Made by a program: the position numbers and the translations under genes. Positions 39,975-49,924 of a DNA stretch of 64,000 nucleotides are shown in pieces (positions within the stretch are counted from its first letter, which is position 1; every line of letters begins with the position of its first letter). The notes beneath the pieces were generated by a model, which saw only the letters and a list, made by a program, of their open reading frames with translations, was not told the DNA's origin and did no database searches. This DNA comes from Pseudarthrobacter sp. MM222 (GTDB lineage: Bacteria > Actinomycetota > Actinomycetes > Actinomycetales > Micrococcaceae): contig NZ_OX352321.1 in the NCBI RefSeq assembly GCF_947090775.1, positions 2,790,001 to 2,854,000 of the forward strand, written 5' to 3'.

Positions 39975-40904
39975 GTGAGCACCAAGGTTGAAAAACGCAT
40001 CCTCGTTAACGTGCCCGTCAGTACGGCATACAACCAGTGGACACAGTTCGAGGAGTTCCCGCATTTCATGGGTGGGGTCAAGAGCGTCAAGCAACTCAGT
40101 GACGACCGCCTTGAGTGGGTTGCCGAAATCGCCGGCGTCCGGCGGCAGTGGGAGGCCAGGATCCTTGAGCAGACCCCAGACCGGAAGGTGGCCTGGGCGG
40201 CGACCTCCGGGGCCACCAACGCAGGTTCGGTAACCTTCGAGGATCTCGGCGGCGCGCAAACCTCCATCGCACTGAGCCTCGAGTATGAGCCCGAGGGCCT
40301 CGTGGAAAGTGTCGGCGACAAACTCAACGTTGTCGAGCGGCAGGCTGAAAAGGACCTCGAACGGTTCAAGGAGTTCATTGAGGATGAGGGCTACGCTTCA
40401 GGCGCCTGGCGGGGAAATGTAGGTGCCGAGGGATCGGCGGGCACGCCCGGAGTCGACGACGCCGCCGCCTCCCGCGGTGATTCCGGCAAGGCCGGGGTGT
40501 CAGGAAAGGTCGCTGCCGGAGTTGGCTTGGCCGCAGCCGCGGCAGTCGGTGTGGCGGCCGCACGCGGCAAGGAGAGCGACGACACGGTCCGCGTCGAGGA
40601 CGTGGGAGCGGCGCCCCGGACGGGCGCCGTGAGTTCGGAGCAGTTGCCACCGACAGGCACCTCTGGAAGTGTCTTCCCGGCGGCCGGGACGGCCTCGGGG
40701 TCAGGCGTCGGCACGGCCGAACCGCTGACCGACCGCGCGGCCACGCATCCCTTTGACCAGACCAACGGCCTGGTGGACGCGGCAGGGGATTCTGACGGAA
40801 CTGCAGCCAGCGACACCCGCAGCGCCGCTGAACGCGAACACAAGTCGGACAAGGGCCCGGGAACGATCCCGCCAAACCTGGCAGCCGGTAATACCGGGCA
40901 ATAG
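39975..40904 (+). CDS. SRPBCC-family protein with long disordered tail
   Basis: 309 residues. The N-terminal ~150 residues form an SRPBCC/polyketide-cyclase-like helix-grip domain (EKRILVNVPVSTAYNQWTQF). The remaining half is Ala/Gly/Thr-rich and lacks any fold, with AAAAVGVAAARG resembling a weak membrane segment. Start GTG at 39975 with AAAGGAGA 6 nt upstream. The family binds hydrophobic ligands; such genes in actinobacteria often belong to osmotic/oxidative stress regulons (general knowledge, not shown here). The gene stands alone. Confidence 0.8.
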   Translation: MSTKVEKRILVNVPVSTAYNQWTQFEEFPHFMGGVKSVKQLSDDRLEWVAEIAGVRRQWEARILEQTPDRKVAWAATSGATNAGSVTFEDLGGAQTSIALSLEYEPEGLVESVGDKLNVVERQAEKDLERFKEFIEDEGYASGAWRGNVGAEGSAGTPGVDDAAASRGDSGKAGVSGKVAAGVGLAAAAAVGVAAARGKESDDTVRVEDVGAAPRTGAVSSEQLPPTGTSGSVFPAAGTASGSGVGTAEPLTDRAATHPFDQTNGLVDAAGDSDGTAASDTRSAAEREHKSDKGPGTIPPNLAAGNTGQ

Positions 40905-40989
40905 GGCATCAGCCTTCAGGCCATCGGGCGCCCTCCGCTTCCCCACGCTGCTGCGAACAGACGGGGCGGGCGGGGGGCGTTCCTCTGCG

Positions 40990-41481
40990 TCAGCTGATTT
41001 GGGTGGCCTCGACGCCTATGGCCGGATCAGCGGCCGCGACCATGGCCTTGGCTTCGGGAGAGGAAATGCGCGTGGCCAGCTCTTTGACGACCGCCTGCAG
41101 TTCCTGCCGGAGGACGTCGGGGTCAATCGAGGCTGCGGCAAGCACGGAACGCTCCATGTCCGCGGCAGCACCAACGGCCTCGCGTCCGCGGTCCGTCAGG
41201 GTGACTACATGGCTGCGCCGGTCGGACGTGCTGCGCTCCCGGGAGATGTGTCCGTGCGCTTCCAGACGGCTGAGCGTCTTCCCCATTGTTTGGGCTTGCA
41301 CACGAACCAGTTGCGCCAGTTGGGCCTGCGTCATGGGTCCGTTGGCGGAGAGCACTTCCATGGCGATGACCCCGGCGTGCGTCAGCCCGATGGCCCCCAG
41401 TTTTTCATTCCAGGAGTGTTCAACAAGGCGTGCAGCCGTGGACAATAGGCGCCCAGTGGGCCAGCGATCCATATCAGGCAT
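40990..41481 (-). CDS. MarR-family transcriptional regulator
   Basis: 163 residues from the ATG at 41481. A winged helix-turn-helix (about residues 40-95, PMTQAQLAQLVRVQAQTMGK and SDRRSHVVTLTDRG) defines the MarR family. TATACT ends 7 nt before this ATG on the minus strand, which favours a leaderless transcript. Divergent from the bcp peroxiredoxin gene at 41569. MarR proteins often sense oxidants or phenolic compounds, so regulation of bcp is possible but unproved. Confidence 0.88.
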   Translation of the reverse strand: MPDMDRWPTGRLLSTAARLVEHSWNEKLGAIGLTHAGVIAMEVLSANGPMTQAQLAQLVRVQAQTMGKTLSRLEAHGHISRERSTSDRRSHVVTLTDRGREAVGAAADMERSVLAAASIDPDVLRQELQAVVKELATRISSPEAKAMVAAADPAIGVEATQIS

Positions 41482-41568
41482 ACCAATGAGTATAGCGAGC
41501 GCCGGATTCGTCGCCCGCACCAAGGCTCATTAGGCTGGGATACCCCACCCTGCGAAGGAGAACATATC

Positions 41569-42042
41569 TTGCCTGAACGACTCATTCCCGGAGCCCCGGC
41601 GCCGGACTTCACCCTTAAGAATTCTGCCGGGGAGGACATCAGCCTGCGGGACTTCCGGGGCCGCAGCACGGTGATCTACTTCTACCCGGCAGCATCCACC
41701 CCGGGCTGCACGAAGCAGGCCTGCGACTTCAGGGACTCCCTCGCGTCCCTGAAGCACGCCGGCTACGAGGTGGTGGGGATCTCCCCCGACGCCGTAGGCA
41801 AGCTTGCGAAATTCGCCGCCGCCGAGGGCCTTAACTTCCCCCTGCTCTCCGACGAGGACCACGCCGTGGCCGAGGCGTACGCCGCCTGGGGCGAGAAGAA
41901 GAACTACGGCCGCAGCTACGAAGGACTCATCCGGTCCACGATCGTCGTCGACGGGGAGGGCGTGGTGACCGCGGCGCAGTACAACGTCCGCGCCACCGGC
42001 CACGTTGCCAAGCTCCGCCGGGACCTGAAAGTGGACGTCTAG
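41569..42042 (+). CDS. bcp: Thioredoxin-dependent thiol peroxidase (BCP-type peroxiredoxin)
   Basis: Reduces H2O2 and organic peroxides. 157 residues with peroxidatic Cys47 in STPGCTKQAC and resolving Cys52 five residues on, the atypical 2-Cys arrangement of BCP/PrxQ. Start is TTG at 41569, supported by GAAGGAG 8 nt upstream. Family length is matched exactly. The MarR gene is divergent, the two starts 87 nt apart. Cytoplasmic; reduced by thioredoxin. Confidence 0.96.
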   Translation: MPERLIPGAPAPDFTLKNSAGEDISLRDFRGRSTVIYFYPAASTPGCTKQACDFRDSLASLKHAGYEVVGISPDAVGKLAKFAAAEGLNFPLLSDEDHAVAEAYAAWGEKKNYGRSYEGLIRSTIVVDGEGVVTAAQYNVRATGHVAKLRRDLKVDV

Positions 42043-42132
42043 GCCCCACCGGGCCCCGGCAGGGCAGTCAAAATGTACAATGGAGGCTGGCATCCGCTGC
42101 CGATGGTCCTCGCACCAGGACAGCGGCGCCGA

Positions 42133-42214
42133 GCGCGAGTGGTGAAATTGGCAGACACGCAGGATTTAGGTTCCTGTGCCTTCGGGCGTGGGGGTTCAAG
42201 TCCCCCCTTGCGCA
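42133..42214 (+). tRNA. tRNA-Leu (anticodon UAG)
   Basis: 82 nt with a class II long variable arm. Acceptor GCGCGAG pairs with CTTGCGC (one G-U), discriminator A. Anticodon stem CAGGA/TCCTG encloses TTTAGGT, giving TAG, which reads CUN leucine codons. T-loop GGTTCAAGTCC. CCA is not encoded. Confidence 0.95.
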
Positions 42215-42221
42215 CACATGT

Positions 42222-42253
42222 AGAGCCCCGGTCTTCGGACCGGGGCTCTTTTG
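42222..42253 (+). terminator. Intrinsic terminator after tRNA-Leu
   Basis: Stem AGAGCCCCGGTC-TTCG-GACCGGGGCTCT, 12 bp and a UUCG-type tetraloop, followed by TTTT. Confidence 0.9.
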
Positions 42254-42416
42254 CTTGGCCGAAAAAAACATTTTCAATCCGCACCCATCCGATTCCTCCG
42301 ACCCCGCGAATACCCATTGAGACACCAACCAAGGGTCGGTGCCCAACCAGTCGGAAAAGGGCCAAAGCGGAAAACTCCGCCGCAGGCAACGCTCGGCACA
42401 ATAAGGAGAAACCAAA

Positions 42417-43094
42417 ATGCAGACCATCAAGCGCACCACTTTCGCCGTTGCAGGTATCGCTGCTGCAGCAATGCTCAGCCTCACTGCCTGTGGCGGTTCC
42501 AGCACCACGGCTTCCACCTCCTCGGCTCCGGCTTCGACGCCGTCGGCCTCCAGCATGGCGCCGTCGCCGTCCATGAGCTCCTCCGCTGCAGCAATGGACC
42601 CGGCCGCCGACCTCGTCGGCGCCGGCTGCGCGGCCTACGCCGCCCAGGTCCCCAGTGGTGCCGGCTCCGTTTCCGGCATGGCTCTGGACCCGGTAGCCGT
42701 GGCCGCCTCGAACAACCCGATCCTCACCACCCTGACCGCGGCCGTGTCCGGCAAGCTCAACCCCAAGGTCAACCTGGTGGACACCCTGAACGGCAGTGAG
42801 TTCACGGTCTTCGCCCCGGTCGATGACGCCTTCAAGAAGATCGACGCCGCCACGATCGAAACGCTGAAGACGGACGATGCCCTGCTCAGCAAGATCCTGA
42901 CCTACCACGTCGTTCCCGGCCAGATCACCCCGGACAAGATCGTCGGTACGCACAAGACGGTCCAGGGCGGTTCCGTGACGGTCACCGGCACCAAGGACGC
43001 CCTCAAGGTGGACGATGCCAGCGTCATCTGCGGCGGTGTGAAGACGGCCAACGCCACTGTTTACATGGTCGACTCGGTTCTGATGCCCAAGTAA
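42417..43094 (+). CDS. Fasciclin-domain lipoprotein
   Basis: 225 residues. Lipoprotein signal with lipobox SLTAC (Cys near residue 25), a Ser/Ala/Pro linker, then a fasciclin (FAS1) domain (residues about 95-223: [25 protein letters not shown]) that fits MPB70/MPT70-like secreted proteins. Predicted cell-surface adhesion or protein-interaction role. Ribosome-binding site AAGGAGAAACCAAA directly before the ATG. Followed by a strong terminator. Confidence 0.92.
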   Translation: MQTIKRTTFAVAGIAAAAMLSLTACGGSSTTASTSSAPASTPSASSMAPSPSMSSSAAAMDPAADLVGAGCAAYAAQVPSGAGSVSGMALDPVAVAASNNPILTTLTAAVSGKLNPKVNLVDTLNGSEFTVFAPVDDAFKKIDAATIETLKTDDALLSKILTYHVVPGQITPDKIVGTHKTVQGGSVTVTGTKDALKVDDASVICGGVKTANATVYMVDSVLMPK

Positions 43095-43154
43095 GCAGCA
43101 CTAAGCGCTCCTGCTGCGGCTCCAGCCTGACTCCCTGGACCAACTAGGAGAAAC

Positions 43155-43188
43155 GAAGGCCCGCACCGAGAGGTGCGGGCCTTCTTTT
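43155..43188 (+). terminator. Terminator after the fasciclin gene
   Basis: GAAGGCCCGCACC-GAGA-GGTGCGGGCCTTC, perfect 13-bp stem with tetraloop, followed by TTTT. Confidence 0.9.
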
Positions 43189-43345
43189 GCGGCAGGGCTC
43201 TTGCGCCCGGCCTTTTTGCGCCCCTTCATTACTCCCCCCTTCTTTGCTCCGGGGCCGTCCGACAGCTGAGGTACCCGGCCGTCAATTAGACTGGGGCTGG
43301 TCCGCAGCCGGCGGGCCATCCACTTTCCCCCGAGGTGATTCACGA

Positions 43346-45034
43346 GTGCCCAGCAGTCCAGTGGCCAGCAGTGCCTGGCGCCGCATTTCAGCCGGTATCG
43401 GGGCTGTCCTGCTCCTGCTTCCGCTCGCCTCCTGCACCGGCGCCCCGACGCCCGGCCCGGCCCCGACGACGGCAGCAACAGCCACCGCCAGCGCCGACCC
43501 CACTGCCGTGTTCACGTTCGGCACGGCCTCGCAGCCCCTCGGCCTCGATCCGGCCCTCGTATCGGACGTTGAGTCCTACCGGATCACCCGGCAGGTTTTG
43601 GAGGGACTGGTCGGCGTCGACCAGACAACGGGCCAGCCCACGCCGCTGCTCGCCACCGAATGGCAAGCCGCCAATGACGGCCGGGCCTACACGTTCAAGC
43701 TCCGGGACAAGGTGACCTTTCACGACGGATCCGCGTTCGACGCAGCAGCCGTCTGCAGCAACTTCGACCGCTGGTTCAATTTCCCCGAGGCGCTCCGTCA
43801 GCAGGCCACCGGCACCAGCTTCAAGGGCGTCTTCAAGGCGCATGCCGACCAGGCCGCGCTCTCGATCTACAAGGGCTGTACCGCGCTGGCGCAGGACAAC
43901 GTCCGGATCGAGCTCACCCAGCCCTTCACCGGCTTTTTGCAGGCCCTCACCCTGCCGGCCTTCGCCATGTCCTCGCCGCAGGCGCTCACCACACAAAGCG
44001 CCGACGTCCTGAACCAGAACCGCGACGGCCAGGCTGTGTCCGCCTATGGGCTGCACCCGGTGGGAACAGGTCCCTACGTCTTCAGCTCCTGGAACGACGG
44101 TGACGTCACGCTGTCGAGCAACAAGGACTACTGGGCCGAGAAGGGACAGATCGGCACCATCCATTTCGTCACCTACGATCAGCCGCAGACACGGATGCAG
44201 GCCCTGCTGGACGGCAAGATCGATGGCTACGACACCGTCACGGTGGGCAACTTCGACCAACTGGTCAAGCGCGGCCAGCAGATCATCCAGCGGGACCCGT
44301 TCTCCGTGATGTACCTGGGCATGAACCAGGAAGTCCCCATCCTGCAGAACCTCAAGGTGCGGCAGGCGATCGAGATGGCCCTGGACAAGGACACTCTGAT
44401 CCGCCGGTTCTTCATCGACAACACCGCCCAGGCCACCCAGTTCGTTCCGCCCAAGCTCAGTGGCTTCAACACCAATGCCCCATCCCTGGGCCATGACCCC
44501 GAGAAGGCCAAGGCGCTGCTCACCGAGGCCGGCTATCTGGGCGAGGAACTGAAGTTCTACTACCCCCTGAACGTCAGCCGTCCCTACCTCCCGACGCCGG
44601 AAAAGGTCTACGCGGAGATCAGCCGGCAACTGATCGCCGTCGGGCTGAACATCAAGCCGGTGCCGGTGGACTGGTCCGAGGGGTATCTGCAGAAGGTCAC
44701 CTCCCCCGGCGACCATGCCCTCCATCTGCTGGGCTGGAACGGTTCCTACGCGGACCCGGACAACTTCGTGGGTCCGCTCTTCGGGGAAAAGACCGGCGAA
44801 TTTGGCTATCAGGATCCCCAGGTCTTCTCCAAGATTGCCCGGGCGCGCGGCCTGGCCGACGGCAAGGAACGCACCGAGCAATACCAGACCATCAATGCGC
44901 AGATCGCGGTGACCGTTCCCGCCGTCCCGATTGCCTTTCCGATCTCCGCGCTGGCACTTTCCGACCGCGTTCTCAAGTACCCGGCATCGCCGGTCCTCAA
45001 TGAAGTTTTCACCAAGGTGGAACTAAAGCCTTGA
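43346..45034 (+). CDS. Peptide/nickel-type ABC substrate-binding lipoprotein, orphan
   Basis: 562 residues from GTG 43346 (GAGGTGA 8 nt upstream); the open frame begins earlier but that part is not plausible. Lipobox LASC; then the SBP family 5 fold (DppA/OppA type) with the typical FTFGTASQPLGLDPALVSDV and YTFKLRDKVTFHDGSAF openings. No permease or ATPase gene adjoins it, so the transporter must be encoded elsewhere, or this protein senses rather than transports. Ligand not predictable. Confidence 0.9.
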   Translation: MPSSPVASSAWRRISAGIGAVLLLLPLASCTGAPTPGPAPTTAATATASADPTAVFTFGTASQPLGLDPALVSDVESYRITRQVLEGLVGVDQTTGQPTPLLATEWQAANDGRAYTFKLRDKVTFHDGSAFDAAAVCSNFDRWFNFPEALRQQATGTSFKGVFKAHADQAALSIYKGCTALAQDNVRIELTQPFTGFLQALTLPAFAMSSPQALTTQSADVLNQNRDGQAVSAYGLHPVGTGPYVFSSWNDGDVTLSSNKDYWAEKGQIGTIHFVTYDQPQTRMQALLDGKIDGYDTVTVGNFDQLVKRGQQIIQRDPFSVMYLGMNQEVPILQNLKVRQAIEMALDKDTLIRRFFIDNTAQATQFVPPKLSGFNTNAPSLGHDPEKAKALLTEAGYLGEELKFYYPLNVSRPYLPTPEKVYAEISRQLIAVGLNIKPVPVDWSEGYLQKVTSPGDHALHLLGWNGSYADPDNFVGPLFGEKTGEFGYQDPQVFSKIARARGLADGKERTEQYQTINAQIAVTVPAVPIAFPISALALSDRVLKYPASPVLNEVFTKVELKP

Positions 45035-45112
45035 CGGACGGACCCAATTTCAGTTAGTAGGCACTGCGGGATATTCTGTGACAGCCAGACCCGCTGCTAT
45101 CGGAGACTGATT

Positions 45113-46618
45113 GTGACTTTCATTTCCAAGACCCAACATGCCGACGTCGTCCTGATTGGCGGCGGCATCATGAGCGCCACGCTGGGCGCTTTCCTGAAGC
45201 AGCTCGAGCCGGACTGGACCATCTCCTTGTTCGAGAAGCTGGACGAACCGGGTCTGGAAAGCTCCGGGCCGTGGAACAACGCCGGAACCGGGCACGCCGC
45301 CCTGTGTGAGCTCAACTACTCCCCCGCAGCCAAAGACGGCTCGGTGGATCCCGGCAAGGCGCTTCTCATCAACGAGCAGTTCCAGCTCTCCCGCCAGTTC
45401 TGGTCCCATCTGGTCAGCAACGGGATGATCGGCTCGCCCAAGGGCTTCATCAACACGGTCCCGCACATGAGCTTCGTGATCGGCGATGCCAACGCCAAGT
45501 TCCTGCGCAACCGCTACGAGGCGCTCAAACCGAACCCGCTGTTCCGCTCCATGGAGTACTCCGAGGACCACGCCCAGATCGCCAAGTGGGCCCCCCTGAT
45601 CGTCAAGGGCCGCGACCCGAAACAGCGCATCGCGGCAACCCGGGCGGCGGAAGGGACCGACGTCGACTTCGGCGCCCTGACCCGTGAGCTGACCGGGTAT
45701 CTGGGCAAGAACGGCGTGGAAATCAACTACGGCCACGACGTCTCCGGAATCAAGCGCGCCTCCGACGGCGGATGGGACCTTGCGCTCAAGCACCCGCGTT
45801 CCGGTGAGCACGGCTCGATCCACGCGAAGTTCGTCTTCGTGGGGGCCGGCGGCGGCGCACTGCACCTGCTGCAGGCCTCCGGCATCCCGGAAAGCAAGGG
45901 TTTCGGCGGTTTCCCCGTGTCCGGACAGTTCTTCCGCTGCACCGACGAGAACCTGGCGGCCCAGCACAGCGCCAAGGTCTACGGCCAGGCGTCCGTCGGA
46001 GCCCCGCCGATGTCCGTTCCCCACCTCGACACCCGCTACGTCAACGGCAAGCGTTCCCTGCTGTTCGGCCCGTACGCCGGCTTCTCCACGAACTTCCTCA
46101 AGAACGGCTCGTACCTGGACCTGCCGCTGTCCATCCGGCCCTCCAACATCATTCCGATGCTGGCGGTCGCCAAGGACAACATGGACCTCACCGCGTACCT
46201 GGTGAAGGAAGTCGCCAAGCGCCACGGCGCCAAGGTCGAGGCGCTGCGCGAGTACTACCCGGAAGCAAAAGACGGCGACTGGGAACTCATCACGGCCGGC
46301 CAGCGTGTTCAGATCATCAAAAAGGATCCGAAGAAGGGGGGCGTGCTGCAGTTCGGCACCGAGGTCATCGCCGGACGCGACGGGAGCATCGGCGCCCTGC
46401 TCGGAGCATCCCCGGGCGCATCGACCGCAGTGCCGATCATGATCGAGCTGCTCCAGAAGTCCTTCCCGAAGAACTTCAAGGGCTGGCAGTCCAAGTTCAA
46501 GGAGATGATGCCCGGCTACGGCGTCAAGCTCAACGAGAACCCTGAGCTCGCCGCCCGGCTGGAAGCCGAGACGGCCAAGGCCCTGCAGCTCGAACCGGTC
46601 AGCGCCGCCCGAAGCTGA
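45113..46618 (+). CDS. mqo: Malate:quinone oxidoreductase
   Basis: Oxidises malate to oxaloacetate and passes electrons to the quinone pool at the membrane, a TCA-cycle step used with or instead of malate dehydrogenase. 501 residues, FAD-binding N-terminus [20 protein letters not shown], the family phrase [18 protein letters not shown], and the C-terminal [17 protein letters not shown]. Length and sequence fit the family. Start GTG at 45113 with GGAGA upstream. Monocistronic. Confidence 0.97.
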   Translation: MTFISKTQHADVVLIGGGIMSATLGAFLKQLEPDWTISLFEKLDEPGLESSGPWNNAGTGHAALCELNYSPAAKDGSVDPGKALLINEQFQLSRQFWSHLVSNGMIGSPKGFINTVPHMSFVIGDANAKFLRNRYEALKPNPLFRSMEYSEDHAQIAKWAPLIVKGRDPKQRIAATRAAEGTDVDFGALTRELTGYLGKNGVEINYGHDVSGIKRASDGGWDLALKHPRSGEHGSIHAKFVFVGAGGGALHLLQASGIPESKGFGGFPVSGQFFRCTDENLAAQHSAKVYGQASVGAPPMSVPHLDTRYVNGKRSLLFGPYAGFSTNFLKNGSYLDLPLSIRPSNIIPMLAVAKDNMDLTAYLVKEVAKRHGAKVEALREYYPEAKDGDWELITAGQRVQIIKKDPKKGGVLQFGTEVIAGRDGSIGALLGASPGASTAVPIMIELLQKSFPKNFKGWQSKFKEMMPGYGVKLNENPELAARLEAETAKALQLEPVSAARS

Positions 46619-46699
46619 CGCACACTCCGGGTCGCGGCACGCCAGCGCTTTGATCTCCCCCTTCGAAGTACCTCCGTCGACCCACCAGGAGACCATGAG

Positions 46700-49600
46700 A
46701 TGTTCCGGCTCGCAACGCTATCCCTGGCCAACCGGGCGCTGATCGCGCTGATCACCGTGTTCGCGTCGGTCTTCGGCGTGATCACGATGACCTCGCTCAA
46801 GCAGGAGCTCATCCCGTCCATCGAGTTTCCGCAGATCACGGTCATCACCTCGATGCCGGGGGCGTCGCCGGAAGTCGTTGACAAACAGGTCAGCGCTCCG
46901 CTGGAGACGGCGCTCAACGGCGTCGAGGGCCTGGAGTCGACGTCGTCCACCTCGCGGAACGGCGTCTCCCAGATCAGCATGGTGTTCACGTACGGTTCGA
47001 ACCTCGACCGTGCCCGGAACCAGATCGACCGGGCCATCTCCAACGCCAAACGCTCGCTGCCGGACGACGTCCAGCCGCAGGCCATCGCCGGCAGCATCAG
47101 CGATTTCCCGATCGTGTTCCTGGCCGTCTCCTCCGACAAGCCGCTCAGCGAACTGAACGCCGACCTCGCCCGGCTCAGCGTGCCCCGGCTGCAGAAGCTC
47201 GACGGCGTGCGCGCCGCCGAGGTGACCGGCGGCGCGACCCAGCACATCAGGATCCTCCCCCGCGCCGATGCAATGGCCGCGTCCGGGGCGACCCTGGCGT
47301 CGATCGGCAATGCGCTCCGGAACAACGGGGCCTTGGTCCCGGCCGGAACCATCGAGGAACAGGGCAAGACCCTGTCGCTTCAGATCGGCAGTCCGGTGGA
47401 CTCGCTCGACGCGGTCAAGGCCCTCCCGCTGGGCGGCACCAAAAGCGCCGCCACCATCGGCAGCGTGGCGGACGTCAGCATTACCGAGGACGCCCGTACC
47501 TCGATCACCCGCACCAACGGCAAGGAAACCCTCGCCCTGTCCGTCACCAAGAAGCCCGAGGGCGACACAGTGGGCATCTCCCATGCGGTGAAGGACTCCA
47601 TCCCCCAGCTTGAGGCCGAACTCGGCTCCAACGCCACGTTCACGCCGATCTTCGACCAGGCGCCGTTCATCGAAAAATCGATCAAGGACCTCACCACCGA
47701 GGGCCTGCTGGGGCTCGGCTTCGCCGTCGCGGTGATCCTGCTGTTCCTGATGTCGGTCCGCTCCACCCTGGTGACCGCGGTGTCCATCCCGCTGTCCCTG
47801 CTGATCACGTTTATCGGTCTCTCGGCCACCGGCTACTCGCTGAACATCCTGACCCTCGGAGCGCTCACGATCGCGATCGGCCGGGTCGTTGACGACTCGA
47901 TCGTGGTGATCGAGAACATCAAGCGCCACCTCAGCTACGGCGAGCAGAAGATCACCGCCATCCTGACTTCCGTCCGGGAGGTCGCCGGAGCCATCACGGC
48001 GTCCACCCTGACCACCGTGGCCGTCTTCCTGCCGATCGCCTTCGTCGCCGGCCTCGCCGGGGAACTCTTCCGCCCCTTCGCGCTCACCGTGACTATCGCG
48101 CTGCTGTCCTCGCTGCTGGTCTCGCTCACTATCGTCCCGGTCCTGGCGTACTGGTTCCTGCGGAACCCGGCCGAAAAGGCGGGTGCCGAGGGATTCTCCG
48201 CGCGGGAGATTGCGGCCAAGGCCCACGAGGCCGAGCAGCGCACGCTGCTGCAGCGCGGCTACCTTCCCGTCCTCAGCAAGACCCAGAAGCACCCGGTGGT
48301 CACGCTGATCGCCGCCGTGCTGGTGCTTGGGGGCACCGCCGCGATGACCCCGCTGCTGGCCACGGACCTGCTGGGACGCTCCGGCGAGAACAGCATGACC
48401 GTCCGGCAGGCCCTGCCGGCCGGCACCAGCCTGGCCGAGGCCAGTGCCGCAGCGGTCGAAGTCGAGACCGTGCTGCGGGACATTGACGGCATCAAGGACG
48501 TCCAGGTCACCACCGGAAACGCCCAGGGCGGTTTCTCGGCGCTGCTCTCCGCTGGCGCCTCGAATTCCAGCTTCACGGTAGTCACCGAGGAAAAGGCCAA
48601 CCAGGCCAGGCTCCAGGACACCGTCCGCCGTGAGCTCGCCAAGGTCCCCGACGCCGGGAAGATCACCGTCGGCTCCCAGCAGGGCGGGTTCGGGACGTCC
48701 TCGACCGTCGACATCACGCTCAAGGCCGCGACCACTTCCGACCTCCGGGCGGCCAGCGATGCGCTGGTCCAGGCCCTCGACGGGGTCCCCGGCAGCAGCG
48801 AGGTCACCACCAACCTGGCTGCCAGCCAGCCGGTCGTCCAGGTGAAGGTGGACCGCGCCAAGGCGGTCGCCGCGGGCCTGACCGAGGAACAGGTGGCCGG
48901 CGTGCTCGCCACCACCATCAGCCCGATCCCGGCCGGGACCGTCCGCATCGACACCAATGATTTCCCGGTCCGGATCGGCGAAGGCACCCGCTTCACCAGC
49001 ATCGGTGCGGTCCGGAACATCCCGCTGCCCACCGCGGCCGGAGCGGTGCCGCTGAGCAGCATCGCCGCCGTGGAGCAGGTCGATGTTCCCGTGTCCATCA
49101 CCGCCAGCAACGGCCAGCGGACCGCGCGTGTCTCTGTCACGCCGTCGGGCTCCAACCTCGGCGCGGTGAGCACCGAAGTCCAGGCCCGGCTGAAAACCGT
49201 CGAACTGCCGCCCGGCGTCACGGCCACGATCGGCGGCGCGACGACGCAGCAGGCGGAGTCCTTCGCCCAGCTGGGCCTGGCACTGCTAGCGGCCATTGCG
49301 ATTGTCTACGTGATCATGGTGGCCGCGTTCAAGTCCCTCGTGCAGCCGCTGATCCTGCTGGTCTCCGTCCCGTTCGCCGCCACCGGGGCCATCGCCCTGC
49401 TGCTGGTGACCGGGGTGCCGCTGGGCCTGCCGTCGCTGATCGGCATGCTGATGCTCGTGGGCATCGTGGTGACCAACGCGATTGTCCTGATCGATCTCAT
49501 CAACCAGTACCGCCAGCCGCGGAACGGCGAGCCGGGGATGAGCGTGGCCGAGGCCATCACCCATGGTGCCCGGCAGCGGCTCCGGCCGATCCTGATGACC

Positions 49601-49924
49601 GCCCTGGCCACCGTGTTCGCGCTGACGCCGATGGCGCTGGGCCTGACCGGCGGTGGCGGCTTCATCTCACAGCCGCTCGCGATTGTGGTGATCGGCGGGC
49701 TGATGTCCTCCACCGCCCTGACGCTGGTGCTGGTGCCCGTGCTCTACCGGCTGGTGGAAGGCCGGCGGGAGAAGCGGGCGCTGCTGAAGGCGGCTGCCGC
49801 GCCGCCCGTCCCGGCCGCCGCCTCCCGTGGCCGGCGGGCCAAGGCCACTCCGCACGACGCGGAACCCGGCGCTGACCGGGACGCCGAATCCGAGGAGCTC
49901 CCCCTCCCGACCGGCTCGCACTAG
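46700..49924 (+). CDS. RND-superfamily (HAE1-like) transporter
   Basis: 1074 residues. Twelve predicted membrane helices in the usual AcrB layout: helix 1 near residues 10-30, two large extracytoplasmic loops, and the conserved TM4 motif IGRVVDDSIVVIENIKRH near residue 395 with the paired Asp needed for proton relay. A second helix cluster ends near residue 1020, with a basic/acidic C-terminal tail. No membrane-fusion protein or outer-membrane partner is nearby, as expected for Gram-positive homologues such as SwrC/YerP. Drug, lipid or surfactant export is a guess. The ATG follows AGGAG. Confidence 0.92.
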   Translation: MFRLATLSLANRALIALITVFASVFGVITMTSLKQELIPSIEFPQITVITSMPGASPEVVDKQVSAPLETALNGVEGLESTSSTSRNGVSQISMVFTYGSNLDRARNQIDRAISNAKRSLPDDVQPQAIAGSISDFPIVFLAVSSDKPLSELNADLARLSVPRLQKLDGVRAAEVTGGATQHIRILPRADAMAASGATLASIGNALRNNGALVPAGTIEEQGKTLSLQIGSPVDSLDAVKALPLGGTKSAATIGSVADVSITEDARTSITRTNGKETLALSVTKKPEGDTVGISHAVKDSIPQLEAELGSNATFTPIFDQAPFIEKSIKDLTTEGLLGLGFAVAVILLFLMSVRSTLVTAVSIPLSLLITFIGLSATGYSLNILTLGALTIAIGRVVDDSIVVIENIKRHLSYGEQKITAILTSVREVAGAITASTLTTVAVFLPIAFVAGLAGELFRPFALTVTIALLSSLLVSLTIVPVLAYWFLRNPAEKAGAEGFSAREIAAKAHEAEQRTLLQRGYLPVLSKTQKHPVVTLIAAVLVLGGTAAMTPLLATDLLGRSGENSMTVRQALPAGTSLAEASAAAVEVETVLRDIDGIKDVQVTTGNAQGGFSALLSAGASNSSFTVVTEEKANQARLQDTVRRELAKVPDAGKITVGSQQGGFGTSSTVDITLKAATTSDLRAASDALVQALDGVPGSSEVTTNLAASQPVVQVKVDRAKAVAAGLTEEQVAGVLATTISPIPAGTVRIDTNDFPVRIGEGTRFTSIGAVRNIPLPTAAGAVPLSSIAAVEQVDVPVSITASNGQRTARVSVTPSGSNLGAVSTEVQARLKTVELPPGVTATIGGATTQQAESFAQLGLALLAAIAIVYVIMVAAFKSLVQPLILLVSVPFAATGAIALLLVTGVPLGLPSLIGMLMLVGIVVTNAIVLIDLINQYRQPRNGEPGMSVAEAITHGARQRLRPILMTALATVFALTPMALGLTGGGGFISQPLAIVVIGGLMSSTALTLVLVPVLYRLVEGRREKRALLKAAAAPPVPAAASRGRRAKATPHDAEPGADRDAESEELPLPTGSH

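Noticed and set aside
42073..42576. ORF covering tRNA-Leu and its terminator
   Set aside because: Spurious: includes the whole tRNA and hairpin.
43101..43478. Minus-strand ORF before the orphan binding protein
   Set aside because: Overlaps the fasciclin terminator and the binding protein signal peptide; no ribosome-binding site, no homology evident.
43388..48292. Minus-strand ORFs antisense to the binding protein, mqo and RND genes
   Set aside because: Shadows with repetitive Gly/Asp/Arg composition; real genes on the plus strand have clear motifs.
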